Assembly (NCBI RefSeq): GCF_021130785.1
Contig: NC_060207.1
Coordinates: forward strand, 105,994,001-106,058,000
Direction of reading: 5' to 3'
Origin: Homalodisca vitripennis
Taxonomy: Eukaryota; Arthropoda; Insecta; Hemiptera; Cicadellidae
DNA: 64,000 bases
Shown here piece after piece: positions 34,205 through 47,100 of this stretch. The position numbers were made by a program, and so were the translations under genes. The notes under the pieces were generated by a model, which saw nothing but the letters and a program-made list of their open reading frames with translations, ran no database searches and was not told where the DNA came from. How positions within the stretch are numbered: position 1 is the stretch's first letter; the number at the start of each line of letters is the position of its first letter.

Positions 34205-35376
34205 TATAGGAATATTTATATTTAGATTAAGAGAATTGTAAATTTATATAGTAAGTGAATTGTAAGAATTGTTATCCTTTGAGCAGTGCTGAATTTCTTG
34301 TCGATTCGGGTTCGAGGAATGCCTAGAAGCTTCCTTTTCTCTCTAGGTATTGAGCATAAGTTACAGGTCTGGGTTGGATAGGTACCATCCAGTTCAGACA
34401 TTGTGTTTGCTCAATTTTGATTGGCCAATGTTAGGTTGATTAGATGGTGAGAGGGACTTCTAGATCCTTCCGGTGGATTCAAGTAAGATTTTCAGGGGAG
34501 TCTTTGCTGTGTGCTCAGAGAGGGAAGTTCGTGTAGAAGTGATAGCCTACTCTTGCCGTATTGATTTTTCGGTAGGAAAGTTGAGTTTAAGATTAAAATT
34601 CTTTTCAAAATTTAAAGTTTGAAGTTTAAATTAATTGATCTATAACAGTTATTTTTGTTAGTTGGTGAAGTCTTCAGGAGATGTGTGAGGTACTGTGAAG
34701 GTTAGAATTTAACATTTAAATAGAAAATTGCTTGATGATATTTTCCTGTTCAAGTTGGTTAAATCAGGAATAGCCTACATTCAAAGCCAAGCAGATTATT
34801 CTGGATAATTCAATAATGTTGTAAATTGGAAATTTACAGGAAATAAGCACTTTGTAATTGATACAACTTTGAGTTTAACTGGTTGGACATTGTCTTTGTT
34901 CATATATTAATTATTAATATTACCTTAATTTGTTTGATTTTAATTTTGAGAAGAAGTCTTATTTTATTATTTGTTTCATTTTATATTTGAAGAAGATTAT
35001 TTTATTTTGAAATTTAATGAAGATTTTTATTTTGAGTTTGTGTTGAAAATATTAGCACTGAGAACTTGAAGGACACAATTATTGATGCTTTGATTGATTG
35101 TTAATCTTAAGGCTGGACATGTGAACATTTGATGGCTTATCAATACGAAATAATTGAGAATAAATTCAAAGTAAAAAAGATAGCTTGGCGTTGCTGTATT
35201 ATTAATTTTAAATTTTTATTAAAATTACTATTAATTTACACTGAGTTTAATTATTGAATTCCATTGGAACTTGTGCATTCTTAAAATAAAGGGTTATTAG
35301 TTTAGAACCCAATTGATCGGTCTTATACTAAAACAAAAATAGTTGTAATTGGTTTATAGAAATTAACCTTACTATA
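34205..35376 (+). repeat. Probable solo LTR of a related gypsy family
   Basis: Landmarks shared in order with the 1081-bp LTR are AGAATTGTAAAT near the start, TTTTGAGAAGAAGNCT, a following AT-rich TTATTTTATT block, GAGAACTTG-like and GGACA words, and AAAACAAAAA near the end. The segment can be bounded by TATAG and CTATA, the same style of inverted TATA-type ends as the full element. The length, about 1.17 kb, is also similar. No internal region or second LTR lies nearby, so this looks like a solo LTR left by recombination. The flanks GTGAC and GACAC do not match, so the exact limits are uncertain. Confidence 0.5.
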
Positions 35377-37410
35377 GACACGTTACAGTGACCAATGTGT
35401 AATAGCCCTTTTTCGTTTAAAAAATGGTTCCTCCAAATCGATTTAGTAGTATCAGAAAATACGATGCATATACATAAACGAGAACATAGAAAAAGGTCGG
35501 ATTCTAAAACATCCTCCTAATTGAATCGGTTAAACAGTGATTTACTCATTTATAAACCTAGAGAAAACAAATAAAAAGGTGTCCTGGAATGCTTATAATA
35601 ATTACCAAACAGTTTTGAATTAAAAATGTTTTATTGTGAACTATTTTAGAGATGGTAATTGCATATAAATTCCATAATAGTTACTCTATAACAAATTACT
35701 GGCTGAAAGAAGTTAAACTTGGAAAAAAAATTTTCAACTGTCTGATAATTCTCATGAAGATGTATTAAAAGAAGTCTTCAAGTTTAAGTTTCCTAGTCCA
35801 AGCGAAGCAATAATAATTCTTTTAATGATGGGTGTTTTCATACATGGTTCGTTAAATCATTTCACCTCGTATATGTAATTTACACGCAGCCTTCACACAG
35901 TACCAGACTGAAAGTATGCTGCACAGACACTACATACAGGACTTTACACTCTGTTTCTAAAAGTCTAACAAAGTGATGTACATTTTATATTAAAATACCC
36001 ACACTTTGTACTCTCAAGAAGACAACAATTACTGTACTTGAAAAAGAGTACATTTCAATCTATAATATGGGAAATAATAAGATGGCTAACGTAAATGCAG
36101 TTATTTACTTTATTCTAGTTAATTATACAATGGTTACACTGTTTCTATTGTTTAAACACACTTGTAATTTTCAAAAGAACTTATGAAAGACCTGAAGCCT
36201 AGCGTCTCTAATACCATTAATAAATGAATTTTTTAGTCACTCTGCGAAAAATCATAAATCTGAACAGTATGTGTGACTGTGATTTTAGCCAAAAATATTT
36301 GAAAAAAACAACAAGATAAGATTCCTTGTCACCGTGAACTGGATAACAACTAAATTGTGTTGAATGGCACACACTTAAGTAATGGTGATACTGGAATGTT
36401 GCCAAGTGTGAAGCAATGTTCATGTTAAACTCACGTTGTTGTTAGCAATCGCAATCCTGACCTAATCAGGAACCGTGTCCTGTTTATTTATTAAGAACTA
36501 GCTCAAGGCGCCTCATTTAGTACAGCGCATAATCAGAATCTTTATCTCAAGGCAAACTCTATATGAGATTCAGCCCCTAGTCAGCAATAGTAACATTTAT
36601 TTTTAATTTATTCATTGAGATGCCACTCCAATTTTAGCCATGGGAGAATGTGCAGGCATAGTTATACATCTGTAGTAGAGTAGTTAGTGGTTCCGGGTGA
36701 TGGCAATAATGAAGGATGTTTTTTATAGTTTCGTGATGAATAATAAGAGAGTGAAGTATCACACGCCACCTGCCTCCTTACCAAAGCAATACACAAATAT
36801 GGTTTCGAAACACATTGACTCTCTGCTATGAAAACAGGAAGGAAGTTACCATAAGACACCACCACAATGTATACTTACCTTACCGCCAGTCCACTCCATC
36901 CCTCCTTACTATAGAGCAAATGTAAGTGTGCCAGAAAATGAAAAAGTAAACAAAAATGAAGGCGAAGACAAACCCTAAAGCGACGTTAACAATGTGAAAC
37001 TTTAATTGACCTGCGAGCAAACAAGACCAGAGAGAAAGTTAATCTTTTTAGAAAAATATAAACTAGTTAGGGTCACTCGCAGAAAACCGAAATAAATTGT
37101 GAAATCTATTTTGTCTGTTTTTTTTACAATACATCGTTTGTAATTGCAAAACGGGCATTGTCAAGTGTAATATGAACGTCGTCAAAATTTACTCTAACTC
37201 CACCAAAGTGACTCTTGTTAAGAATTCTCAGACTAAGAATAATTTCAAGACTTATTATTGTTAAAAAATACTTGTTAGCTTTATATTTTAAACTCTTGTT
37301 ATTTGTTACAAAAATTTTATATTTATTCTTTGTTTGTTTTTAATATTTTACTGATTTTTAACCATATATTTATTTTATTCTATTTTATATATTCATATCC
37401 TTAATTTATT
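35377..37410. other. Non-coding, including the leader of the downstream LINE
   Basis: No gene was recognised from 35377 to about 37000. Some of the last few hundred bases before 37411 are presumably the 5' untranslated region and internal promoter of the LINE, but I could not place its first base. No target-site duplication was found to fix it. Confidence 0.4.
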
Positions 37411-38973
37411 ATGAACATGTCGTTTACTGTTGAAAAGACGAAGACTGGAAAGCCGTGCATTCTTTTTAAATATAGGCAGCAACGGATTATTAAAAATGGT
37501 GAAGTGTCTTGGCGCTGTCTAGGGAAAAGCTGTGGCGCGTCCATTAAAACTGATGCGGGTATGACAAAAGTTATTACTTATAACCAAAAACATAGTGGCG
37601 AGCATCCTGTCACGATGCGTACCCTCCTATCACCACTGCTGAAGTCTCAGTCTGCGACCGCCGCGCTACCTGCGGTGCATTCTACGCCGGTTACACCACC
37701 TGTACTGGATTGCTGTAGAACGCCCGTCTGCTCCACACCCGCCTTAGATCTCTCACTGTCTGACGATCCGCCTGGTACAACAGAACAAAGAGATATAAAC
37801 AACAAAATATCTGAAGATCCGGTAGCGGAGATTTCCCGACTCAGAAAAGAGATTGACCGCCTTGATAGTGAATACCAAACGCTGCTAAACCACACTATAC
37901 AATCGGATACTCGTTTGCTTGAGTTCACGGACCATATATTTCAAGTGAACGCATCTCGCGTCGACCAGAGTGCCCGCGCTTCCGCGACGGTGGACTGCGG
38001 TGTCCAGTGCGAACCGTCACCCATTGCTGCGGACTTCGGTACGCAGTGCGACCTATCGGAACAGTCTGTCGCGTGTGCGCGATGTGCCGGAAACACTGAG
38101 ATTATTTGCTGCATGAAAACGACCATAGAAGTTCTAGAAGCAGAAAATCAGTGCTTAAAACATCATCAAACTTCGTGCAAGGTTTCAAATTTTAAATCTG
38201 AACAGAAATGGACCAAAGTTAAAATTAAAAATAAAAACAACAAACGTAATAAACAAACGTTTCCAATACCTATACATAATAAATTCCAAATCCTATCACA
38301 TGAAAAACAAATACCACCGAATCACCAATCCAACAAAACATCTCAAAATGTAGAAACAGATAATTTTACATCAGTAATTATCAGAGGTGACAGCCACGCC
38401 CGTCACATCGCTGGACTGGTGAGTGACTTGACCGCCCCTGGAATCTCAGTTGATGGCGTGTGCCTGCCAGGCGCAAAGCTGCTCGACGTTCTAAACTCGG
38501 ACCAAACATCCCCTCGACCCGGAACGCGCTGCGAGGTGTTGATCGCTGGCACCAATGACCTGGCAGTGGGCAAGCAGCAAAATATCTACCGTCACTTAGA
38601 GACATACGAGACATCAAAAGACACCGAGATCGTTCTAAACACCCTTCCACACCGTCACGATCTGAAACCGAACCACCCTATCCACGATGAGACCGAGCTC
38701 GTGAATGCCTACATTGAAGAACTGGCAATTCGACACAACATCCGTGTTATAAACTTCAATGACATCGGCCGTGGGTATTTCACGAGACACGGTCAGCATC
38801 TTTCAATGCGAGGCAAGAGACCACTGGCGAGGATGATCGTGGGCGGCCTCGTACTCTCCGGTTCTGCCTGTACAAGACTTGAGACGCGTTCACCACCACC
38901 ACTCCTAGTGACTGCCCCAGCAGTAGGCCGTCTCACCCCCCATCTTGCCGACGCCTGCTGCTACCCACGGTGA
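37411..38973 (+). CDS. LINE ORF1: FLYWCH-like finger, coiled coil, SGNH esterase
   Basis: This intact ORF has 520 residues. Residues ~5-68 look like a FLYWCH-type zinc finger: FKY, then NGEVSWRC with Cys36 and Cys41, then His61 and His65 (spacing HX3H rather than the usual HXH). A Ser/Pro/Thr-rich linker follows. Residues ~145-180 (EISRLRKEIDRLDSEYQ) form a likely coiled coil, then comes a Cys-rich stretch (CGVQCEP, CARCAGN, ICCMK) and a Lys/Asn-rich basic segment at ~265-300. The C-terminal third is an SGNH/GDSL-like esterase: GDSH with Ser328 (block I), GTND at 380-383 (block III) and HLSMRG with His463 (block V). Esterase-type ORF1 proteins are known from CR1-like LINEs, where they support RNP formation and may contact membranes or lipids. 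Combination with a FLYWCH-like finger is unusual to me. ORF1 overlaps the ORF2 open frame by 47 bases. Confidence 0.9.
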   Translation: MNMSFTVEKTKTGKPCILFKYRQQRIIKNGEVSWRCLGKSCGASIKTDAGMTKVITYNQKHSGEHPVTMRTLLSPLLKSQSATAALPAVHSTPVTPPVLDCCRTPVCSTPALDLSLSDDPPGTTEQRDINNKISEDPVAEISRLRKEIDRLDSEYQTLLNHTIQSDTRLLEFTDHIFQVNASRVDQSARASATVDCGVQCEPSPIAADFGTQCDLSEQSVACARCAGNTEIICCMKTTIEVLEAENQCLKHHQTSCKVSNFKSEQKWTKVKIKNKNNKRNKQTFPIPIHNKFQILSHEKQIPPNHQSNKTSQNVETDNFTSVIIRGDSHARHIAGLVSDLTAPGISVDGVCLPGAKLLDVLNSDQTSPRPGTRCEVLIAGTNDLAVGKQQNIYRHLETYETSKDTEIVLNTLPHRHDLKPNHPIHDETELVNAYIEELAIRHNIRVINFNDIGRGYFTRHGQHLSMRGKRPLARMIVGGLVLSGSACTRLETRSPPPLLVTAPAVGRLTPHLADACCYPR

Positions 38974-41900
38974 ATTAAGTTTTGCCCCTCGGCGATCATC
39001 TGGTCTCCAGCTACTCACGTACGCGGAGGTGGTCACAGTACCTTTTACACCGGGAGGTCCGGGCCAGCCTGCGCCTCCACAAACACAACTGCATGATGCA
39101 AACATTAATAGCATCACATCAAACTGTTTTTTTAGGGACTCCACTTGCCAACAACAGACTAAATTGACAGACACCTCTCCATCACAACAAACAACCACTT
39201 CAAAATTTCTCAATCAAAACAATTCAGTCCGACTGCTTCACCAAAACGCCCAATCAGCGAGAAACAAACTGGAGGAACTGCAACTCATTTGTGACGACGA
39301 AAAAACAGATATCCTAGTTGTGACCGAAAACGGCATCAACGACAGGAACATTGCCCTCTGCAAAATTCCAAAATTCACTTTGGCCAACGCATTCTGTAGA
39401 CAACTCTCCAAAGGAAGGGGTGTCGCCATTTTTATGAAGGAAAATTTTAAGTTCAACCTTTTTCCAGTCAAGGAAACAGTTGAAAAAGATTTTGAAGCAG
39501 TTGGAGTCAAAATTTACACCAAAAAGTTAAAATTAATCGTCGTTGGCGTTTATAGGACTCCCAACGGGAACGAAGATGTTTTCATGTCAAAATTGGAAGC
39601 TTTGCTGACAGAATTGACTACCCAGCAACTGAACTTCGTTCTGATGGGTGATTTTAACATCGATGCGATGAACCAAACTCATCCGTCGACTAAACGCTTT
39701 GTGGATATGCTACAATGCTTTGGCTTGGGGTTGCTGGTCAAAACTCCAACGAGAGTGACGCCAGCAACACAATCTGCTATCGACAATTTCATTTCAAATC
39801 TCCCAAATGTCGAAGTGTCCGTGATCAACACAGCAATCGCGGATCATTATGGCCAAGAGGCTATAATTACAGGACAACAAATCGAGAAAATTAATAAAAT
39901 TAATAAAATAATAAGAGACATAAGGCCTAGCAACATTACTCTCCTAAACGCCTCTCTTTTTAAAGAACAATGGCACTTTCAAAATTCAAGCCAAACAGTA
40001 GAACAGCAGTTCCAGGTATTCAATAATTGCCTAAATTTTCATCTAAATCTATGCTGTCCTACAAAAACAATTAAAATATGCCAAAAAAAAACAAGAAATA
40101 CTTGGATCGCGAAAGGAATATTGGTTTCAAGAGATAAACTAAAATTTCTTTCCGAAATTTATAGATCAGGTTCAAATGAAAATTTCAAAATTTATTACCG
40201 AAACTACGATAGAATTTACCGAAAAGTGATCCAAGCCGCGAATCATATGATGTCTCAAAAAATTCTTTCTTCTAAAAATGTTTCTAAAACTGTTTGGGAT
40301 ATTATTAACAATAAAAATAAAGTTCACAAACAGATCAAAATTAAAATTGGAGATACCTTAGTGCAGGATGAAGCTGGGATCGCCCATGAGTTTAATAGAT
40401 TTTTTGCGTCTTTTGCTTGTGGGTCCTCGACCGTCAGAGCCCCAGGTTACTCACACGCGAAGACGTAGTCCAGTAGAATCAATGATACTGGCACCTGTAC
40501 TTGAGGAAGAGTTGGAAAAAATTATTCAGCAGCTCCCGGCCAAAAAATCAGCCGATCTAAATTTATTGTCCATGTGGATTTTGAAAAAATGTGTCAAGCA
40601 TATTGTGAGCCCTCTGACTCAATTGGTAAACCTGTCTTTTCAAACAGGAGTTTTCCCCTCCCTCCTGAAAAATTCTAAAGTACACCCCATTTTCAAAAAA
40701 TATGACCCATGCTCCCTTAACAATTATCGGCCTGTCTCTATTTTGCAAACTGTGAGCAAGATTTTCGAAAAACTATTTTTGACAAGAATGCTTTGTTTTC
40801 TTAGCAAATACAACCAGCTTTCTGAAGACCAATTTGGCTTCAGAGCGGGAAAATCGACGGTAGACGCAGTGGTGAGTCTGGTCGAAATGGTTGTAGAGGG
40901 GTTAGAGTGTCGGAATCCCACCATAAGCGTGTTTCTCGACTTATCCAAAGCATTCGACTGTGTTGACCATAATACACTTCTTCACAAACTTGAATCTCAT
41001 GGCATTCGAGGTGTGCCCCTGCTGTGGATTAAATCATTTCTAAGCCATAGAACACAGACTGTTCAAATTACAAATCACCTTTCAAGTCCTTTGGATTTGA
41101 GATATGGAGTTCCCCAAGGCTCCATCCTCAGTCCAATCCTTTTTCTGGTCTATGTCAATGACATCGACTCATCACTTCTGTCCGGCAATCTCGTGCAGTA
41201 TGCTGATGACACGACTCTCGGTTTTAACGAAAAATCAAAAGAAGTTTTGGAACAAAAAGCTTTTGTTGACCTTAACAATTGCGTCCAACACTTTCATAGC
41301 CTCAACCTCACAACAAATTCCACAATATCTAATTTTCTGAATTTCGCCCTGCGGCCAATGGGCGTTGGATGTGGGCCTTCCGTCATGCTGGGAGACTCCA
41401 CGTAAGAAGAAGTTTACTCCTCTAAATTCCTCGGTATATACCTTGATCGAGGTTTGACATGGAATATTCACATTGATTCAGTTTGTTCAAAATTAGCATC
41501 TGGCGTTTATGTTTTAAGATCTTTAGCCAAATACTGCCCGTCAGGTGCTGATGGCGGCGTATTACGGCCTGATTTACCCACATCTTTCCTACGAAGTGAT
41601 TTTGTGGGGAGCTTGTTCAAACAATCAAATTTTGAGAGTATTCAGGCTTCAAAAGAAAGCGATCAGAACAATCGCCAACATGAAATTCAGAGAGTCGTGC
41701 AGACCAGCTTTCAAAAAATTGCAGCTGTTGACTCTGCCATGTCTCTATATCTTGGAGGCAGTTTTATTCTGTAAGTCAAAATGTGCCTTGACTAGGGGCC
41801 GTGACGTGCATGAATATGAAACGAGAGGCAGAGACAACTACCGTACTGGGCGACACAGAACGGTGGTTTATGAATACCTGCCCTCGCAGGCAGGTGTCCG

Positions 41901-42051
41901 TTTCATCAACAGTTTGCCTGATTCCATGAAAAACGTACAAACGCCCAAGGCGTTGAAAACTCGTCTGAAGCGCTTTTTAGCGTCTAAAGCATTCCATAGC
42001 GTCGACGAGTTTTTGAATTATAGTTGGGAGACCTCCAATCTAGAAGACTGA
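38927..42051 (+). pseudogene. LINE ORF2 (AP endonuclease + RT), frameshifted
   Basis: The open frame begins at 38927 in the +1 frame relative to ORF1. It has no ATG before the endonuclease; positions below count from the TTG at 38945. Endonuclease landmarks are HQNAQS (Asn101), TEN, GDFN (Asp236) and ADH (Asp300, His301). The reading shifts near 40420-40460 into the frame open at 40368-41405, which carries the RT: YRPVSIL, FGFRAGKSTVDAV, LDLSKAFD, GVPQGSILSP and the catalytic YADD at 41199-41210. TAA at 41403-41405 interrupts the frame. Another shift near 41545 leads to the last part (ILWG, RESCRPAFKKL, LTLPCLYILE, to the stop at 42051). The domains would nick DNA and copy LINE RNA by target-primed reverse transcription, but two shifts and one stop make this copy non-coding. 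Clade placement beyond CR1/Jockey-like is not attempted. Confidence 0.9.
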
Positions 42052-43379
42052 TACTGGCGTTGGCAGTGGAGAGAATTGGCGAGTAAGTGGTATGGATGAA
42101 TGTAACGATTGTACGTCTGAATGTGGTATTGTGAACGAATGTAAAAATTATAGATTTATTCGGTATGACTTTTGCCACATAATTGTAATATTATCAACGG
42201 CAATAAAAGACTTGACTTTGACTATATAAGATATAGTCCACAGCACAAACGTTTCCCAGAACCGTTAACGTTTTCATAATCTGTTCCGAGATCAATTGAG
42301 AGAAACTATAACAATGGGTAGAAGACCCCAAACTATCTTTCCTCGCTACAAACCTCTAACGATTTTTATTTTATTTCCCTAAAATATGCATACAACAGTG
42401 CGCCTTATGCATTTTTTCGTGATCTCCGGAGTTTTGCACAAATTAAAGAATTTAATTTTACTAGTAGTATTAAAATATAGTAAATAATAAAAACATAGTT
42501 GAATTATAAGCTATAGTTTGTAATCAACCTTTGAAAATATACCAATAGTACGCTATTCATATATCAAATAAAGACACAGGAAATTAAGAATGTCTCCTAG
42601 TTGACAGCCTGTTAGAAAGATACTTATTTGTAATTCCCGCTCTCTTGTACAAGCGGCAGTGACAAATTTTGATTAAAACTGAAGATTGTTCTCAAAATAT
42701 AGAGGAAAATAGCCAAATATTATAAATGTGTTATGTATATTTCAACGTGGTATGAACCAGAACAGACTTAGAAAAAAAACTAAAAGTCACCTGTGCACAT
42801 TCCCTTTCTCATAAATAGTTAATAATAACGTTTTAGTTGGGGATTTTGTAATTTCAAAGTGCTGGAAATAGTGAAATATATCAATATCTTTGTATACAAG
42901 AAATAATAAAAAAATAAAAAAACGATTTTGGTTTCTATAGGATGAAATATAGGTACAGAATTTGTCAGAAAAATTAAAAAAAAGATAGTTCTAACTACGG
43001 AACTTAGTTTGATTGGGGCTTAATTCTACTAAAACAGATAAGCACGAACGTCTAAAATAGTATGTATAGAACATTAATGCCAAGTAGTCTAGAATTACTA
43101 TTTTGTTATTATAACTTTTGGCCTTTAAAACCCATATAGTTTTTATTTAGGCTTTTCCTCATGACCCGTCTTCCAGAAATGTGAAAATAATTTTCAGTTA
43201 TTCAAAATTACAGATGTACACGTTTTTCAAGATTTACTTAATGTCTCAATAAAAGTTTGTTTGATTTCATTATAGCTATGAGTATAGTTTCAAAAGGTAT
43301 TCTTTATAATCATATAGTTTTTATGAGAAGTTCTCACGAAAATATTATTTACCTGGAAAATAACTGGAAGAATATACAT

Positions 43380-43500
43380 ATACATATTAATATACACAAA
43401 TTTTAGAACATAAATACATCACCACAGTTACAATAACAATATACATATTAATATACACAATTTTTAGAACATAAATATATCACCACAGTTACAATAAATA
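43380..43500. repeat. Direct duplication, 61-bp unit, two copies
   Basis: Two copies of a segment beginning ATACATATTAATATACACAA and ending CACCACAGTTACAATAA lie in tandem, with about three differences. Confidence 0.9.
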
Positions 43501-44121
43501 TGATGTAGTGTGACTCATAATGGATGGAGACCGTTTAGATTCATCTCGATCTATCTTTGTGTGAACGACATAATTGCCCAATGGTACTATAATAGATTTT
43601 AGTCCTTCGTCAAAGCTTGTTTCAACTGTACCTAATGTTTGTCTACCTGTTCCCACAACCCAACAATTTTATTGATTACTATACAGAGTGATAGGGATGA
43701 ATAATATAAATGATTGAATAAAGGGCCCATTTCGTTTACCAAATCTTTTGACCATTATCTTAATACCACTGACTTGTTTGTCTGTTTTTTTCATATTCAT
43801 CTTAGAATTTAGAATTTTAAATATAATTTAATGAAAGTTAGGTATAACATTAACTTATAGTAACAGTACATTAAGTGTTTCAAAGTGTGTGATACTGGAG
43901 TTACAAACTAACTCCTAACTGAAAAATTATTTAAATACGATTTACTAGTAGCTGAAACTACCGAATGTAATTAATTACGTGATTTACTGGTGTATATAAC
44001 AGTAATAAAGGTTCCCGCTGACTTTTGTTGTACTTAGTTGGGCCTCCGTAATGTATTATTTTAAAATGAAATCAATGGAATTCAATACATGATATATGTA
44101 TTTACTTGTCGTCGCACATAT

Positions 44122-44157
44122 TGTTGTGTGTGTTGTGTGTGTGTGTGTGTGTGTGTT
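44122..44157. repeat. (GT)n microsatellite
   Basis: A GT dinucleotide run with two TTG interruptions near its start. Confidence 0.93.
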
Positions 44158-47100
44158 TTCTGTATTAACTAGGTTATATATTTTGAAATTGACAATATAT
44201 TTGCGGCGAGATTATTTCCTTTGTACTAACGTCTACTAGTCAAATGTTGATGTGTAATGTATAGTGAACTTACGGAGTGGACATGTGTAAGCAGAACCGT
44301 ACGATGTAGGATGGGCAGTTAACGTACCACTTTAGCTCGTTAATTTGGGCCGAGGTAATTTATTGACACATAAAATACCCATTACAAAGGTTTTCGCTTT
44401 ACACACTTCGCCTTTTCCATAAAATACCTTACCAGGACATAAGACGGTTACACACTGAAACATCAATAAATCTAATTTTTAATTTAATTACAATATTTCC
44501 GATACGTACATGAATGTGCGACATAACGGCTTGATGTTTCACATGGTTATTTCTTCCTGCAAGCTATTTTCAAAACCATGATTTTTACTACCGTACGGGT
44601 TTTTATATGAAAATAAGATACTAAAATACACATAATATTTTAAATACTACGTATAGATCAAAACACGAACTTTGGTTAAAATATCTTCTAATTGCATATG
44701 CATAAACTAATTTACATATGAATAATAATGTATTGCTTTAGTATTCAATACATGTGCAACACCTGTGAACATTGATTTATTCTCTCTTTTCAGACTATTC
44801 AGACCTAACATCTATTGTGTAATTCAGTGTTCGTTTTCCACTACAGTTTCTCACATTATACTAAATACAAAAACAGCCAATTAAAGCTATTCTTGCCATC
44901 AAACTCGTTAACACAATATATTGTACAATACTAGTTTAGAACTATTTATGATACGAAAATTGAAATACAAATAACAATAATTACAGCGCTGATCTAATAA
45001 CCAAATAGTGTGTAATGAAATAGTTTAAGCGCAAGATTACTAACAACATATTTAATTAACAAAGCTTCGAATCAACAATTAATTAAGCAATCCACTAAAG
45101 CGAATCTCTAATTCAGCGAGATTTATAAATTGCAGATCGCAGAGTTGAGAGCTAAGCCACTTTAATTTCTCTCTTTCTCCCTCTCTCCAGTTTTCCTTGA
45201 ACTAAGTTTATTGTTAAATCCATTTTGCGCAAATGAGCTAAGAACTTCCCTGTTATATTCAATTCAGCACTGTTCGATATCAAACTAGTAAGTTCAATGT
45301 GACGTGAATTATCAGTTTATATTAGAGATCACACACACTTAACCTCGTTAAACCAATGAATAAAATACATTTTCATCAATCCCATGATGGTGCAATGTTG
45401 AGATTGGAAACATTATATACAAATATAAACTATTACTCCTCTTGGAATAAGGATGACTAACCATCGCTTTGGCCCATGTCTGCACTTACTATTGTATATA
45501 ACGTAAGAAATTTGGTTTATATAGAAAGTAATTTATTACTGCTAACCAATACAAATTTAATAGAACTAAGAAAGTACAGACATTTAATTTTAAAACATGA
45601 CAGGCTAATTTACTGTCCATAAGATTAATTTTACAGTTTTCACATCTCAACTATTTATCTTTCTAACCCTTAGTTTAGTTGATGAAAGTGTTTGTTTTGT
45701 TTAGGGTTAACAGCTGTGATTAAAATCAGAAATGACCTAAATATAAACTGAAAACTCAGTTTAATTGTTTCCTTAACGAATAATAAATGCATACGAAGAA
45801 TAATATGCCATAACACGGGCTAGTTTAAATTAATATATTAAATATACATCCGGAGTAAAGAATAACAATAAAAATAGCAACAATAATACATGAGAACATC
45901 ATTACAAAATATGTGTTCAGGTAAATATCTAATAATAAAGAGTAATTAATTATTAGGAATGGCGGATATAAGTTACGTCATAATGACGCATTTATGTGTA
46001 TCCTCCATATATTTTCATCACTTTTCGTCTTAAAATTGACAAGAAAAGTTTGAACTCTCATACTGATAATATCTGTATTGTCAAGAATGTAAATATTTAC
46101 AAACAACTCACCATAACTTTTTCCAGTTTATATAAAAATTGTGCTAATTTTCTCCAGGGCTCCAGTTCTTACCATACGATTTACTTTCATTATTAAAAAC
46201 TGGAAACTGTAATATTAAATGAAATGGTAATAATTTTCTGTATCTTTAGGTAATAACTATGATTAATATTTTCTAAATATTCCAGATTTATACTAAAAGT
46301 TAAATAACAGCTCTGGCATACTTTTAATAAGCAAAACTTTACAGATGTAGCTATATTTGGTTACAGACTACAATAAAAATTTGTAAATTCTTCATTACAT
46401 CTGATATTTGTTGCAAGTATTAGCATACTGATATCAAATTAAGAAACACAATTTGTCCATTTAAAATATTTCTAATTTTTTATGTGTTCATGATTTATTG
46501 AACGAAATTATTTTTTTTAAATAGTTATTGAAACTATTTTATGGAATTTTACATTGATATGTACTCATTTAAATCTAACATTTTACCAGAACCTTTGACG
46601 GTTGCCTACTGATTTTTATGTATGCCTAAATTATATTTGATATAGTTTCGTAATTAGTGATTACCAACAACTATAAAGTAAAAATAATTTTACAAAATTA
46701 ACCCTTGGGTATAATGGGAGAAAAAATCACACAGGAAAAATATCGTGTTTAATCGTACCTAATTTTTTAAAAATTGTGGGTCTGACCAAAATAACTAAAA
46801 CTTGCTAGAATATAATCTGCATCCATACAAATAAAACGTAACTTTACTTTTAATATCAGGTCTATATTAAATGCTAGGTTGTGTTGAATTTCATATAAAA
46901 TCTAATTAATGTTGCGCACTGTAGTAGATACTTAAATCCTAATGCTCTGCCTAATATTATGTATCTATTATCATGATGTACTATCAACCAAATAATTCAT
47001 GAAAAACCTTTAAAACTTCGCATATTTCAAGCATTTGCGTGTTATGAATTTAATTCAAAATCCACTCAAATTATTGTTTATGAAAACTATTATTATAAAT

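Larger units (their letters stand above)
37411..42224 (+). mobile_element. Near full-length CR1/Jockey-like LINE
   Basis: This plus-strand non-LTR retrotransposon has two ORFs in the usual order: ORF1 (intact) and ORF2 with endonuclease, RT and C-terminal region (broken). The tail has AATAAA at 42202 and ends in short TTGACT-like repeats (ACTTGACTTTGACT). The true 5' end lies upstream of 37411 and is not placed. GC content is higher than in the surroundings, and the element is less decayed than the two other LINEs here. Confidence 0.88.
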
